A program made the translations under genes and the position numbers. Below are positions 1-10,482 of a stretch of DNA of 64,000 nucleotides, piece after piece; position 1 is the stretch's first letter; each line of letters starts with the position of its first letter. The notes under the pieces were generated by a model that had not been told where the DNA came from, ran no database searches, and saw only the letters and a program-made list of their open reading frames with translations. Origin of the DNA: Pseudomonas sp. P818 (GTDB lineage Bacteria; Pseudomonadota; Gammaproteobacteria; Pseudomonadales; Pseudomonadaceae); assembly GCF_000418555.1 (NCBI RefSeq), contig NZ_ATKM01000024.1:186001-250000 (forward strand), read 5' to 3'.

Positions 1-117
1 GCCCAGCATGCTGATGGCAATGATCACGAAGTTGGCGATGTTGTTCTGGAACAGGGCGAAGAAGGCATCGGTGTCTTCCTTCTTGTACCAGGGGTAATGC
101 ACGCGCGGCGTCGACAT
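1..117 (-). CDS. N-terminus of a putative NCS2/AGZA-type permease (partial)
   Basis: Only the first 39 codons are inside the window; the gene runs off its left edge. The start is the ATG at 117 on the minus strand. The peptide opens MSTPRVHYPWYKKED and continues into a hydrophobic stretch with FFALFQNNIANF and FVIIAISMLG, which looks like the first helix of xanthine/uracil-type (NCS2, AGZA subfamily) permeases from Pseudomonas. The family assignment rests on recall of this N-terminal pattern and the substrate cannot be judged. The upstream gene on the same strand ends at 233 and has its own terminator, so this is probably a separate transcript. Confidence 0.5.
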   Translation of the reverse strand, partial: MSTPRVHYPWYKKEDTDAFFALFQNNIANFVIIAISMLG

Positions 118-188
118 GACGGGCTGAGTCCTTGTTGTCTGAACGGTCAGGCCGGCGAGTCTAGCAATCTGCCGCCAGGGCATAAACG

Positions 189-214
189 AACAAGGCAGCC
201 GAAGCTGCCTTGTT
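189..214 (-). terminator. Hairpin terminator after the TRAP permease
   Basis: A perfect 11-bp stem (AACAAGGCAGC with its complement) closes on a 4-base loop that reads TTCG on the minus strand. It lies about 19 bases past the stop codon of the minus-strand TRAP permease. The T-rich tail is short, so termination strength is uncertain. Confidence 0.65.
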
Positions 215-232
215 GTCAGTTGCCAGCCTGCG

Positions 233-2791
<2,559 letters not shown>

Positions 2792-2826
2792 GGGGCGAAC
2801 CTGCATTTGAGTAATCGAAAACGGCA

Positions 2827-2854
2827 AAACCCGCAGACCGGAGTCTACGGGTTT
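2827..2854 (-). terminator. Intercistronic hairpin (partial terminator/attenuator) between TAXI binding protein and permease genes
   Basis: A stem of 7 bp, one mismatch and 4 bp more (AAACCCG...CGGGTTT) with loop CGGA. On the minus strand it is followed by TTTTGCCGTTTT. It sits in the 147-base gap between the binding-protein gene and the permease gene, so it may lower permease expression relative to the abundant binding protein or protect the upstream mRNA. Confidence 0.6.
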
Positions 2855-2938
2855 GCTTGACACTAGAAGCGAATCGGGCGACGCGCATGCTGCGCATCAA
2901 CCACGGGCTCCGGCGGATCGACCGGCAGAGCTCGAGGC

Positions 2939-3910
2939 TTACAGCCAGCCGCGCTCTTTGTAGTAGCGCTCGGCGCCTTCGTGCAGCGGAGCAGTCAGGC
3001 CGACCTTGATCATGTCCTCTTCCTTCAGGTCAGCGAAGGCCGGGTGCAGGCGCTTGAAGCGATCGATGTTGTCGAACACCGACTTGACCAGCTGGTAGAC
3101 CACTTCCGGGTCAGCCTTGGCGCTGGTGGACAGCACGGCCTTGCCACCGATGGACGGCGTCGGCTGATCGTTGCCCTTGTACAGACCGCCAGGAATGTCA
3201 GCCTTGGTGTAGTAAGTCTTCTCGGCCAGCAGCTTGTCGATCTCGGCGCCGGTCACCGGAACCAGCACGGCGTCGGTGGTGGTAGTGGCTTCCTGGATCG
3301 CGCCGTTGGGATGACCGACGAAGTAGGTCATGGCGTCGATGTTGTTGTCACCCAGTGCGCTGGCCTGCTCGGCCGGCTTCAGCTCGGCAGCCAGGGCGAA
3401 GGCGGAACGATCCCAGCCTTTGACGGCCATGATCTCTTCCAGGGTGTCACGCTGACCGGAACCCGGGTTGCCGACGTTGACGCGCTTGCCCTTGAGGTCA
3501 TCGAAGCTCTTGATGTTGGCGCTACGACGGGCGAGAACGGTGAATACTTCGCTCTGCAGCGAGAACACCGCACGGATGTCGCTCATCGCACCTTCGGCTT
3601 CGAACGGTGCAGCGCCGTTGAGGGCCTTGAACTGGTGGTCGGACTGCATGATGCCGAAGTTGAATTCGCCACTGCGAATGCCGTTGACGTTGGCGACGCC
3701 GCCGCCGCTGGCCGGGGCGTTGCACTTGATGCCGTGCTCGGCCGAGCCACGGTTGAGGAAACGGCAGATGGACTGACCGGCCACGTAATAAACGCCTGTC
3801 TGGCCGCCGGTGCCGATGGTGACGAATTTCTCTTCAGCCTGTGCCATGCCACTCAGGGCAGTGCCCGCGAGCGCGGCGGACAGGACCCATGCCAAGGATT
3901 TGCCTTTCAT
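2939..3910 (-). CDS. TAXI family TRAP transporter solute-binding protein
   Basis: A 323-residue periplasmic binding protein for the TRAP permease downstream. Residues 1-25 form a Sec signal peptide ending AQA before EEKF. The mature protein opens with VTIGTGGQTGVYYVAG, the typical start of TAXI (TRAP-associated extracytoplasmic immunogenic) proteins, and LKGKRVNVGNPGSGQ follows around residues 135-150. The length is normal for the family. The ATG at 3910 is preceded by AAGGAGA, a strong ribosome binding site. Gene order (binding protein then fused permease) fits a two-gene transport operon. The ligand cannot be read from sequence; glutamate-like and other organic acids are known for related proteins. 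Confidence 0.92.
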   Translation of the reverse strand: MKGKSLAWVLSAALAGTALSGMAQAEEKFVTIGTGGQTGVYYVAGQSICRFLNRGSAEHGIKCNAPASGGGVANVNGIRSGEFNFGIMQSDHQFKALNGAAPFEAEGAMSDIRAVFSLQSEVFTVLARRSANIKSFDDLKGKRVNVGNPGSGQRDTLEEIMAVKGWDRSAFALAAELKPAEQASALGDNNIDAMTYFVGHPNGAIQEATTTTDAVLVPVTGAEIDKLLAEKTYYTKADIPGGLYKGNDQPTPSIGGKAVLSTSAKADPEVVYQLVKSVFDNIDRFKRLHPAFADLKEEDMIKVGLTAPLHEGAERYYKERGWL

Positions 3911-4133
3911 GGGAAATCTCCTTTTTTCTGTTGTTTTTGAGCGAGCGCGCCTTGTGAGCGACGTCCGGGAGGGAAGTCTAACCGCTTGCGCCGATTATGC
4001 ACGCACTGATGACCAGGCGGTCGTAACGCCTTGTGTGAAGAACCTCGCCGGCAGCCCGGACTGATCCTGATCAATAGACCACCAGGCGCATCCTTCTAGC
4101 ATTGCTAGCCAATTGCCACATAACGTGATCGTC

Positions 4134-4451
4134 ATGCCTCGCACTCACCTGCTGCTCAGCCTGCCGGACACAGCATCCAGCCAGCAGATCGCCCATCTGC
4201 TGCGCCACCAGGCGCCACTCTGCCGCATTATCGATAACCTCGACAGTTGCCAGCAGCAGCCGCTGTGCCGCTGGCTACAACCCTTGCCAGCGGGCAGCCT
4301 CGGCGACGTGCAAAGCAGCCTCGATGACGCCATCGAGGTTCTGGAGCGAACCCGCCACGCCTTCAAATCAAGTCAGCTGGCCGAGCTGCGCAAGCGCCTG
4401 AGCCAGCTCCGTGAAGAGTTGTCCACACTGGGGCAATGCGGTAAAAGCTAA
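4134..4451 (+). CDS. Small conserved-looking protein of unknown function
   Basis: About 105 residues, beginning MPRTHLLLSLPDTASSQQ. I do not recognise a family. The C-terminal third is charged and probably helical or coiled-coil (VLERTRHAFKSSQLAELRKRL). Codon usage resembles the neighbouring real genes. A TTG seven codons upstream (4113) is an alternative start; neither has a clear ribosome binding site. The gene is followed by a structured leader and terminator, then by a GGDEF-EAL gene on the same strand. It could be a partner of that gene, but that is only inferred from position. Confidence 0.55.
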   Translation: MPRTHLLLSLPDTASSQQIAHLLRHQAPLCRIIDNLDSCQQQPLCRWLQPLPAGSLGDVQSSLDDAIEVLERTRHAFKSSQLAELRKRLSQLREELSTLGQCGKS

Positions 4452-4462
4452 GCGCAGTAGGT

Positions 4463-4518
4463 TCCGCCCCGTGCGGAGACCGGCTTTGCCGGGCAGGACA
4501 CAGGGCCTGCAAGACAGA
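4463..4518 (+). promoter_or_regulatory. Row of three short hairpins in the leader of the GGDEF-EAL gene
   Basis: Three consecutive stem-loops lie between the small upstream gene and a terminator: TCCGC/GCGGA (4463-4477), CCGGC/GCCGG with a TTT loop (4480-4492) and GCAGG/CCTGC (4493-4510). GGA triplets occur in or beside the loops, a feature of RsmA/CsrA targets, but they do not make a proven site. I could not match it to a known riboswitch class. Confidence 0.4.
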
Positions 4519-4570
4519 GCGCCGTTGGCCGCCTTCCTTCGAGGAAGCGCGGCTAGCGGCGCTTTTTTTT
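4519..4570 (+). terminator. Rho-independent terminator 25 bases before the GGDEF-EAL start codon
   Basis: A long GC-rich hairpin (GCGCCG ... CGGCGC, with an inner CTTCC/GGAAG stem) is followed by eight T residues at 4563-4570. It may end the transcript of the small upstream gene, or act as an attenuator for the gene starting at 4596, because so little room is left for a separate promoter. Confidence 0.8.
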
Positions 4571-4595
4571 GCGCTGAAGAAAGTACGAGGTTGAG

Positions 4596-6836
4596 ATGGG
4601 CAACGAACAAGAATTCCAGGACCTGCTCCAACACATCGCCCCCGATCTGGAGGAGCTGCGGCAGCGCCTGCGTTTTCTCGACTGGCGTCAGGCCGACAAC
4701 GAGCGCCTGGCGCGCTGCGCGCAGCGGGTCGAACGCGCCAATCAGAACTTCGTCGACACCCTCTATCAGGAACTGGCCGACTACCCGGCGCCGGCAGCCA
4801 TCCTCGGCGACAGGGCCGTGATCGAACGTCTCAAGCAACGCCAGACCGACTACTATCGCGGCCTCTGGGAAAGCCCGCTGGATGAAGCCTACGTGCTGGA
4901 GCGGCTGCGCATCGGCTGGGTCCACCAGCGCGTGGGGGTGGACCTGAAGTGGTACCTCGGCGCCTATCGCCTGTATCTGGATCGTCTGCTCGGCGAACTG
5001 CTCGGCTCCTCGGTGGCCAGCGATTGTTTCTCCAGCCTGATCAAGAAGGTGTTCTTCGATATCGGCCTGGCCCTGGACAGCTATGGCGCCGCCCAGCGCA
5101 AGGCGCTGCTGGACAGCGAAGCGCGCTATGCACGCGCCATGCGCGGCGCCAACGACGGGCTATGGGAATGGCAGCTGGAGCAGGATCAGCTGTACCTCTC
5201 CGAACGCTGGGTTCGCATGCTCGACCTCGACCGCGACAGCCTCTCGCCCACCAGCCAGAGCTGGTTCAGCCGCGTACACAGTGACGACCTGCCCGGCCTG
5301 CGCCAGGCCATCGACAATCACCTGCGCGGCCTGTCGCCCTTCCTGCATCACGAGTACCGCATCCGCCGCCGCGACGGCAGCTACCTCTGGGTGCTGGTGC
5401 GCGGCGTCGCCGATACCTGCAGCAGCGGCCTGCGGCGCATGGCCGGCTCGCAGAGCGACATCAGCCAGCGCCGCGCTGCAGAGGAGCAACTGCACCATGC
5501 CGCGCGCCACGATCCGCTCACCGGCCTGGCCAACCGCGCCCGCCTCAGCGAGTTGCTGCAACAGGCCGTACAGCGCCGTCAGCGCCCCGGCGCCCGCGAG
5601 GCTGCGCTGCTGTTCATCGACCTTGATCGCTTCAAGCTGATCAACGACAGCCTCGGTCACCAGGCCGGCGACCGGGTGCTGGTGGAAGTGGCCGAACGCC
5701 TCAGCCACTGCCTGCGCCCGGGCGATCACCTGGCACGCTTCGGCGGTGACGAGTTCGTCGCCCTGCTTGATGACCTGGCCTGCATGGGCGACGCCGAACG
5801 GGTCGCCCAGCGCATGCTCGACAGCCTGCACCTGCCGCTGCGGTTGCCGGAACAGACGCTGTCGGTCAGCGCCAGCATCGGCATCGCCGGCCTGCAGGAA
5901 AGCGGCCAGCCACTGGACCCGCTACAGGCGGCCGATCTGGCGCTATACCGCGCCAAGAGCGCGGGCAAGGCCCAGTTCGCCCGCTACAGCGACGAGCTGC
6001 AACAGCAGGCGCAGCGCCAACTGGAGCTGCAAAGCGCCCTCGCCCAGGCCAATGCGCATGGCGAGCTGCGCCTGGTGTACCAGCCGATCTGCCAGCTGGA
6101 TGGCAACCAGCCACGATTGACCGGCGTGGAGGCTCTGCTGCGCTGGCAGCATCAGGGGCGCGATATTTCGCCGCTGGAGTTCATCCCCTGCCTGGAGGAG
6201 TCCGGCGAGATCCTTGCCGTCGGCGACTGGGTGCTGCAACAGGCGTGTAGCCAGGTACGCAACTGGCAGCTCAGTGGACAGCCGCACCTGCGCTGCTCGG
6301 TCAACCTGTCCAGCCGCCAGTTGCAGCAGAGCGACTTCGCCGCGCGCGTCGCCGATATTCTCCGGCACAGCGGTTTGCCGCCATCGAGCCTGGTGCTGGA
6401 AATCACCGAAAGCCAGTTGATGGAGGACAGCGCACAGAACCTGGCCTGCCTGCGCGAGCTGGCCAGCCTCGGCATCCAGCTGGCGCTGGACGATTTCGGT
6501 ACGGGCTACTCCTCGCTTGGCTACCTCAAGCGCTTCCCACTGCACATCATCAAGGCGGACAAGAGCTTCATCGCCGGCGCGCCGCAGGACAGCGAGTCGC
6601 TGGCCATCAGCCGGGCGATCATCGGCCTCGGCCACAGCCTGGGCCTGGCGGTGGTGGCCGAGGGCGTGGAGAAACAGGCGCAGCTCGACTTTCTCTGCAA
6701 CGAAGGCTGTCACTACGCGCAGGGTTACTGGTTCAGCCCGCCGCGCGCACCGCACGAGTTGCAGCGCCTGCTCAGCGGCGAGGACTGTTTCGATGGGCTC
6801 TGGTGCCAACTGCGCGCCGAGGGCGTGCGAGCATGA
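4596..6836 (+). CDS. Globin-coupled sensor with PAS, GGDEF and EAL domains (c-di-GMP turnover)
   Basis: A 746-residue cytoplasmic signalling protein likely to sense oxygen or another gas through haem and to make and/or degrade cyclic di-GMP. Residues 1-165 match the globin-coupled sensor fold, with the candidate proximal histidine His110 in IGWVHQRVGVDLKWYLGAY. Residues ~170-290 are a PAS domain. The GGDEF motif is intact at 383-387, and a canonical inhibitory I-site RPGD sits at 374-377, five residues upstream. The EAL motif is intact at 512-514, and the DDFGTGYSSLGYLKRFP segment of active phosphodiesterases is present. Both catalytic activities are therefore plausible. No membrane segments are seen. 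The leader just upstream carries hairpins and a terminator. Confidence 0.93.
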   Translation: MGNEQEFQDLLQHIAPDLEELRQRLRFLDWRQADNERLARCAQRVERANQNFVDTLYQELADYPAPAAILGDRAVIERLKQRQTDYYRGLWESPLDEAYVLERLRIGWVHQRVGVDLKWYLGAYRLYLDRLLGELLGSSVASDCFSSLIKKVFFDIGLALDSYGAAQRKALLDSEARYARAMRGANDGLWEWQLEQDQLYLSERWVRMLDLDRDSLSPTSQSWFSRVHSDDLPGLRQAIDNHLRGLSPFLHHEYRIRRRDGSYLWVLVRGVADTCSSGLRRMAGSQSDISQRRAAEEQLHHAARHDPLTGLANRARLSELLQQAVQRRQRPGAREAALLFIDLDRFKLINDSLGHQAGDRVLVEVAERLSHCLRPGDHLARFGGDEFVALLDDLACMGDAERVAQRMLDSLHLPLRLPEQTLSVSASIGIAGLQESGQPLDPLQAADLALYRAKSAGKAQFARYSDELQQQAQRQLELQSALAQANAHGELRLVYQPICQLDGNQPRLTGVEALLRWQHQGRDISPLEFIPCLEESGEILAVGDWVLQQACSQVRNWQLSGQPHLRCSVNLSSRQLQQSDFAARVADILRHSGLPPSSLVLEITESQLMEDSAQNLACLRELASLGIQLALDDFGTGYSSLGYLKRFPLHIIKADKSFIAGAPQDSESLAISRAIIGLGHSLGLAVVAEGVEKQAQLDFLCNEGCHYAQGYWFSPPRAPHELQRLLSGEDCFDGLWCQLRAEGVRA

Positions 6837-6951
6837 GGCGCTACAGGCGCCGGCGCATTATCCGCGTCGATGATGACTATGCCTGTGCATCGCGTGCGTA
6901 GCCGCGAGCCAAGGGGTTAGAGTAGCCGGCCATGCAATGAGGAGACTCCCC

Positions 6952-7953
6952 ATGAGCCGACTGGCCTCCATCAAGCTCTCCACCCTCGACCTGGCGCCTA
7001 TCCGCGATGACGGTGACGCCGCCCAGGCACTGCACAATTCGCTGGCACTGGCCCGACACGTCGAAAGCCTCGGCTTCGAGCGCTTCTGGGTGGCCGAACA
7101 CCACAACATGGACGGCATCGCCAGCTCCGCCACATCCGTCTTGCTCGGCTACCTGGCTGCTGGTACCTCGAAGATCCGCCTCGGCGCCGGCGGGGTGATG
7201 CTGCCCAACCATGCGCCGCTGGTGATCGCCGAACAGTTCGGCACCCTCGCCACGCTCTACCCCGGGCGCATCGAATTGGGCCTGGGCCGCGCGCCCGGTG
7301 CCGACCAGTACACCGCCCATGCCCTGCGCCGCAGCCGCAATGGCAGCGCCGAGGATTTCCCCAATGACGTCGAAGAGCTGCAGGCCTACCTCGGCCCGCG
7401 CCAGGAAGGACAACGGGTGATCGCCATGCCCGGCGTCGGCACCAACGTGCCGATCTGGCTGCTCGGCTCCAGCCTGTTCAGCGCCCAGCTCGCCGGTATC
7501 AAGGGCCTGCCCTACGCCTTCGCCTCACACTTCGCGCCGCGCTATCTGCACGAGGCGATCCGCATCTACCGCAACCATTTCCGCCCCTCGGAGGTGCTCG
7601 ACAAGCCCTACGTGATGCTCGGCGTGCCGCTGCTGGCGGCCGACAGCGACGAGCAGGCGCAACATCTGGCCACCTCGGCGTTCCAGCGCATTCTCGCCTT
7701 GATCCGCGGCCAGAGCCTGGTGCAGCGCGCGCCAGTGGCGAGCATGGAGGGCCTGTGGCTGCCGCATGAGCGCCAGGCCGTCAGCGAGTTTCTCGGCCTG
7801 GCCGCCATCGGTGGGCCACAGACCGTACGCCAGCGCCTGGAACAATTGCTCGAACAAACCGAGGCGGATGAGCTGATCTTCACCTGCGACATGTACGACT
7901 TCGCCGACCGCCTGCACGCCTTCGACATTCTGGCCGAGCTGCACCGCGGCTAG
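6952..7953 (+). CDS. LLM-class flavin-dependent oxidoreductase (luciferase-like)
   Basis: A 333-residue enzyme of the bacterial luciferase-like superfamily that uses reduced flavin, probably FMN, on an unknown substrate. Typical landmarks are RFWVAEHHNM near residue 45, KIRLGAGGVMLPNHAPLVIAEQFGTL near 75-100 and YPGRIELGLGRAPG near 105-118. The pattern is that of the YhbW-type subgroup. The start ATG at 6952 was chosen because GAGGAG lies just before it; the in-frame ATG at 6937 overlaps that ribosome binding site. It stands alone, followed by a hairpin and then osmC on the same strand. Confidence 0.85.
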   Translation: MSRLASIKLSTLDLAPIRDDGDAAQALHNSLALARHVESLGFERFWVAEHHNMDGIASSATSVLLGYLAAGTSKIRLGAGGVMLPNHAPLVIAEQFGTLATLYPGRIELGLGRAPGADQYTAHALRRSRNGSAEDFPNDVEELQAYLGPRQEGQRVIAMPGVGTNVPIWLLGSSLFSAQLAGIKGLPYAFASHFAPRYLHEAIRIYRNHFRPSEVLDKPYVMLGVPLLAADSDEQAQHLATSAFQRILALIRGQSLVQRAPVASMEGLWLPHERQAVSEFLGLAAIGGPQTVRQRLEQLLEQTEADELIFTCDMYDFADRLHAFDILAELHRG

Positions 7954-7990
7954 CAGAACTTGTAAGCGTGACAACCCTCTGAAACAGAGC

Positions 7991-8011
7991 AGGCCGCCAG
8001 ATCGGCGGCCT
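7991..8011 (+). terminator. Hairpin after the flavin oxidoreductase gene
   Basis: An 8-bp perfect stem (AGGCCGCC/GGCGGCCT) sits 38 bases past the stop codon, followed by a weak T-containing tail. It probably separates this gene from osmC. Confidence 0.5.
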
Positions 8012-8034
8012 CGTTCACTCATTGGGAGACGCAT

Positions 8035-8460
8035 ATGAAGAAGACAGCTTCGGCCCACTGGCAGGGCGGTATCAAGGACGGCAAGGGCACCATTTCCACC
8101 CAGAGCGGCGCACTCAAGGATTCCCCTTACGGCTTCAACACCCGTTTCGAGGACAAGCCCGGCACCAACCCCGAAGAGCTGATCGGCGCCGCCCACGCTG
8201 GCTGTTTTTCCATGGCCCTATCCAAGGAGCTGGGCGAAGCCGGCATGACCGCCGAGAGCATCGAAACCACGGCGCAGGTGAGCCTGGACAAGGTCGATGG
8301 CGGCTTCGAAATCAGTGCGGTGCACCTGACCCTGCGCGCGAAGATCCCGGGCGCCGAGCGCTCAGCCTTCGAGAAAGCCGTGGAAGCCGCCAAGACCGGT
8401 TGCCCGGTATCCAAGCTGCTCAAGGCCACCATCACCCTGGAAGGCATACTCGAAGCCTGA
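8035..8460 (+). CDS. osmC: OsmC family peroxiredoxin
   Basis: A 141-residue cytoplasmic thiol peroxidase that reduces organic hydroperoxides. The two conserved redox cysteines are visible: Cys57 in AHAGCFSMALS and Cys123 in AKTGCPVSKLL. The N-terminal AHWQGGIKDGKGTI and the SPYGFNTRFEDKPGTNPEEL block are typical of the OsmC branch rather than Ohr. The length is standard. The start at 8035 is preceded by TTGGGAGACGCAT, a good ribosome binding site. It is monocistronic, with a hairpin upstream and an opposing lipoprotein gene downstream. In other bacteria osmC responds to osmotic and stationary-phase stress; no such signal was identified here. Confidence 0.93.
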   Translation: MKKTASAHWQGGIKDGKGTISTQSGALKDSPYGFNTRFEDKPGTNPEELIGAAHAGCFSMALSKELGEAGMTAESIETTAQVSLDKVDGGFEISAVHLTLRAKIPGAERSAFEKAVEAAKTGCPVSKLLKATITLEGILEA

Positions 8461-8509
8461 GCCAACCCCGGCGACGCACCCGACGCTCAGTAGGGTGCGC
8501 CGTGCCGCC

Positions 8510-8932
8510 TCAGATCGCCGTCCCGCAGCGCAGCACCTCACCACGCGCCAGCACGTTGCGCTGCTCGTCATAGAGCCAGGCCTGCGCCTTCATCAGTTGC
8601 TGGCGCGCCTCGAGGCGATAACGCCGGCCCGCGGCGAAGTCGTCGTAACGCAGGCGAATCTCGCAGGTCATTCGCAGCGGTTCGCTCTGCATGCCCAGGG
8701 TCGCCCCGCTGCGCACTTCGAACTGAAAGCGCGTTTGCAGCTCATGCTGACCCGGCGTCACCTGAAAGTAACGGCCATCCGGCCAGCGCTTGTCGTCCAG
8801 ACGGTCGGCCATCAGCAGGGTGTCGGCACTGGAATACAACTCGACCCAGGCCTGCTGCGGATCGGGCTTGGGCAGGGGTGAAGCACAGGCCCCGAGCATC
8901 ATCAGGGCGGGAGCGAGAAGCAGGGCGCGCAT
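8510..8932 (-). CDS. Small lipoprotein of unknown function
   Basis: A 140-residue secreted protein. Residues 1-16 (MRALLLAPALMMLGAC) form a lipoprotein signal with lipobox LGAC and predicted lipidated Cys16. The rest contains a probable beta-rich domain with two further cysteines (near residues 90 and 136) that could pair. A much longer reading frame upstream of this ATG is a shadow of the opposite gene, so the start was set at 8932, where GGAGG lies at the right distance. It is divergent from the aminopeptidase-like lipoprotein gene starting at 9038. I do not recognise a function. Confidence 0.75.
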   Translation of the reverse strand: MRALLLAPALMMLGACASPLPKPDPQQAWVELYSSADTLLMADRLDDKRWPDGRYFQVTPGQHELQTRFQFEVRSGATLGMQSEPLRMTCEIRLRYDDFAAGRRYRLEARQQLMKAQAWLYDEQRNVLARGEVLRCGTAI

Positions 8933-9037
8933 GGCGACCTCCAAATAGGGGTTCGGATACCAGCCTACACCGGGAAGCCGGCAAAACCGAGGCGAAAGGG
9001 GCTGGAGACAACGCACGCGATCAGCTAGCGTGACGAC

Positions 9038-10096
9038 ATGCCCAACGCCTGCCCTATCGACCTGCTGCGCCGCATTGCGGTTCCCCTGCTGGCCCTGCTG
9101 CTGGGCGGCTGCTCGACCATCGACTACTACGCGCATCTCGGCCAGGGCCAGTGGCAGCTGCTGCACGCGCGCCAGCCCGTCGAACGTATTCTCCAAGACC
9201 CTGCCACCGATCCTGATCTGGCCAGGCGCCTGGCGCTGAGCCAGCAGGCGCGCGACTTCGCCAGCGCGCACCTGCAGCTGCCTGAAAACCGTAGTTATCG
9301 GCTGTACGCCGACCTGGGGCGGCCCTTCGTGGTATGGAACCTGTTCGCCACGCCGGAGTTCTCCCTCGAGCCCGAGCTGCACTGCTTTCCCATCGCCGGC
9401 TGCGTCGCCTACCGCGGCTACTACCAGCAGGGCCGGGCACGCGGCGCCGCTGCACTGCTGCGCCAGCAGGGGCTGGACACCTACATCGGCGGCGTGGAGG
9501 CCTATTCGACTCTGGGCTGGTTCGACGATCCGCTGCTGAGCACCATGCTGCGCTGGAGCGACGAACGCTTCATCGCAGTGATCTTTCACGAGCTGGCGCA
9601 CCAGCAGTACTACCTGCCGGGGGATACCGCCTTCAACGAGTCCTTCGCCACCTTCGTCGAACGCGAAGGGCTGCGTCAGTGGCACGCGACCCGTGGTGAA
9701 ACGCCGCCAGCCCGCGATGACCACCAGCGCCAGCAGTCCATCGAACTGGTGCTGGCCAGCCGCGAGCGCCTGAAGCAGCTCTATGCCAGCGACCTGCCGG
9801 CGCAGGCCATGCGCGCCGCCAAGCAGGCCGAATTCGAGCGCCTGCGCCACGACTACCGCGCCATGCGCCAACAATGGGGCGGTCAGGGCCGCTATGACGC
9901 CTGGATCGAAAGCCCGTTGAACAACGCCAAGCTGCTGCCCTTTGGCCTCTATGACCAATGGGTGCCGGCGTTCGCTGCGCTGTTCGAGCAGCACGGACGA
10001 GATTGGCGCGCGTTCTATGCCGCCGTGGCCGCGCTCGGTCAGCTGCCGGAGGCATATCGTCGGGCCAGGTTGGAAAGCCTGCTGCAAAACGACTAG
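9038..10096 (+). CDS. Predicted zinc aminopeptidase-like lipoprotein
   Basis: A 352-residue protein of the predicted aminopeptidase family (Aminopep, COG4324). Residues 1-25 form a signal ending in the lipobox LLGGC, so the protein is probably anchored to the envelope through Cys25. The zinc-binding motif HELAH is at 184-188, and the following FNESFATFVEREG near 199-211 supplies the likely third ligand, a glutamate. This is a gluzincin-like arrangement. The substrate is unknown. It is transcribed away from the small lipoprotein gene at 8932, about 105 bases apart, and is followed by a small DUF1161 gene. Confidence 0.82.
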   Translation: MPNACPIDLLRRIAVPLLALLLGGCSTIDYYAHLGQGQWQLLHARQPVERILQDPATDPDLARRLALSQQARDFASAHLQLPENRSYRLYADLGRPFVVWNLFATPEFSLEPELHCFPIAGCVAYRGYYQQGRARGAAALLRQQGLDTYIGGVEAYSTLGWFDDPLLSTMLRWSDERFIAVIFHELAHQQYYLPGDTAFNESFATFVEREGLRQWHATRGETPPARDDHQRQQSIELVLASRERLKQLYASDLPAQAMRAAKQAEFERLRHDYRAMRQQWGGQGRYDAWIESPLNNAKLLPFGLYDQWVPAFAALFEQHGRDWRAFYAAVAALGQLPEAYRRARLESLLQND

Positions 10097-10159
10097 AACT
10101 GCTGGGCAAATTGCCAGTCCAACCTACTCAGGTTTCGCCCAACACTGGAGGTACAAGCG

Positions 10160-10390
10160 ATGCAAAGACTGATTCCCGCCCTGGCCCTGATGCTCCTGGC
10201 TGGCGGCGCGCTGGCCGCGCCCAAGCCCTGCGAAGAACTCAAGCAGGAAATCGAAGTGAAGATCCAGGCCAACAACGTGCCCAGCTACACCCTGGAAATC
10301 GTGCCCAACGACGAAGTTCAGGATCAGAGCATGGTCGTCGGCAGCTGCGACGGCGGCACCAAGAAGATCATTTATCAGCGTAACGGCTGA
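10160..10390 (+). CDS. DUF1161 family periplasmic protein
   Basis: A 76-residue protein with a Sec signal peptide at residues 1-19 (ending GGALA before APKPC). The mature ~57 residues contain two cysteines (CEELKQEIEVKIQ and VGSCDGGTKKIIYQ) that probably form a disulfide. The pattern CEELKxEIxxKIxANxV with a later GSCDGGTKKIxY is that of DUF1161 proteins of Pseudomonas. Function is unknown. The start is preceded by CTGGAGGTACAAGCG, a good ribosome binding site. A REP palindrome follows directly. Confidence 0.82.
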   Translation: MQRLIPALALMLLAGGALAAPKPCEELKQEIEVKIQANNVPSYTLEIVPNDEVQDQSMVVGSCDGGTKKIIYQRNG

Positions 10391-10400
10391 CACACAACGC

Positions 10401-10456
10401 CTGTAGGAGGGGCTTTAGCCGCGAAAAAAGCTCGCCGCTGAAGCGCCTCCCACAAG
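10401..10456. repeat. REP element (GGCTTTAGCCGCG family)
   Basis: An inverted repeat of the type gtaggagggGCTTTAGCCGCG ... CGCCGCTGAAGCgcctcc between the convergent DUF1161 and HAD genes. The same family occurs near 32224, 39704 and 39798. Confidence 0.8.
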
Positions 10457-10482
10457 GTTTATCACCTCGCTCCACACCGTCT

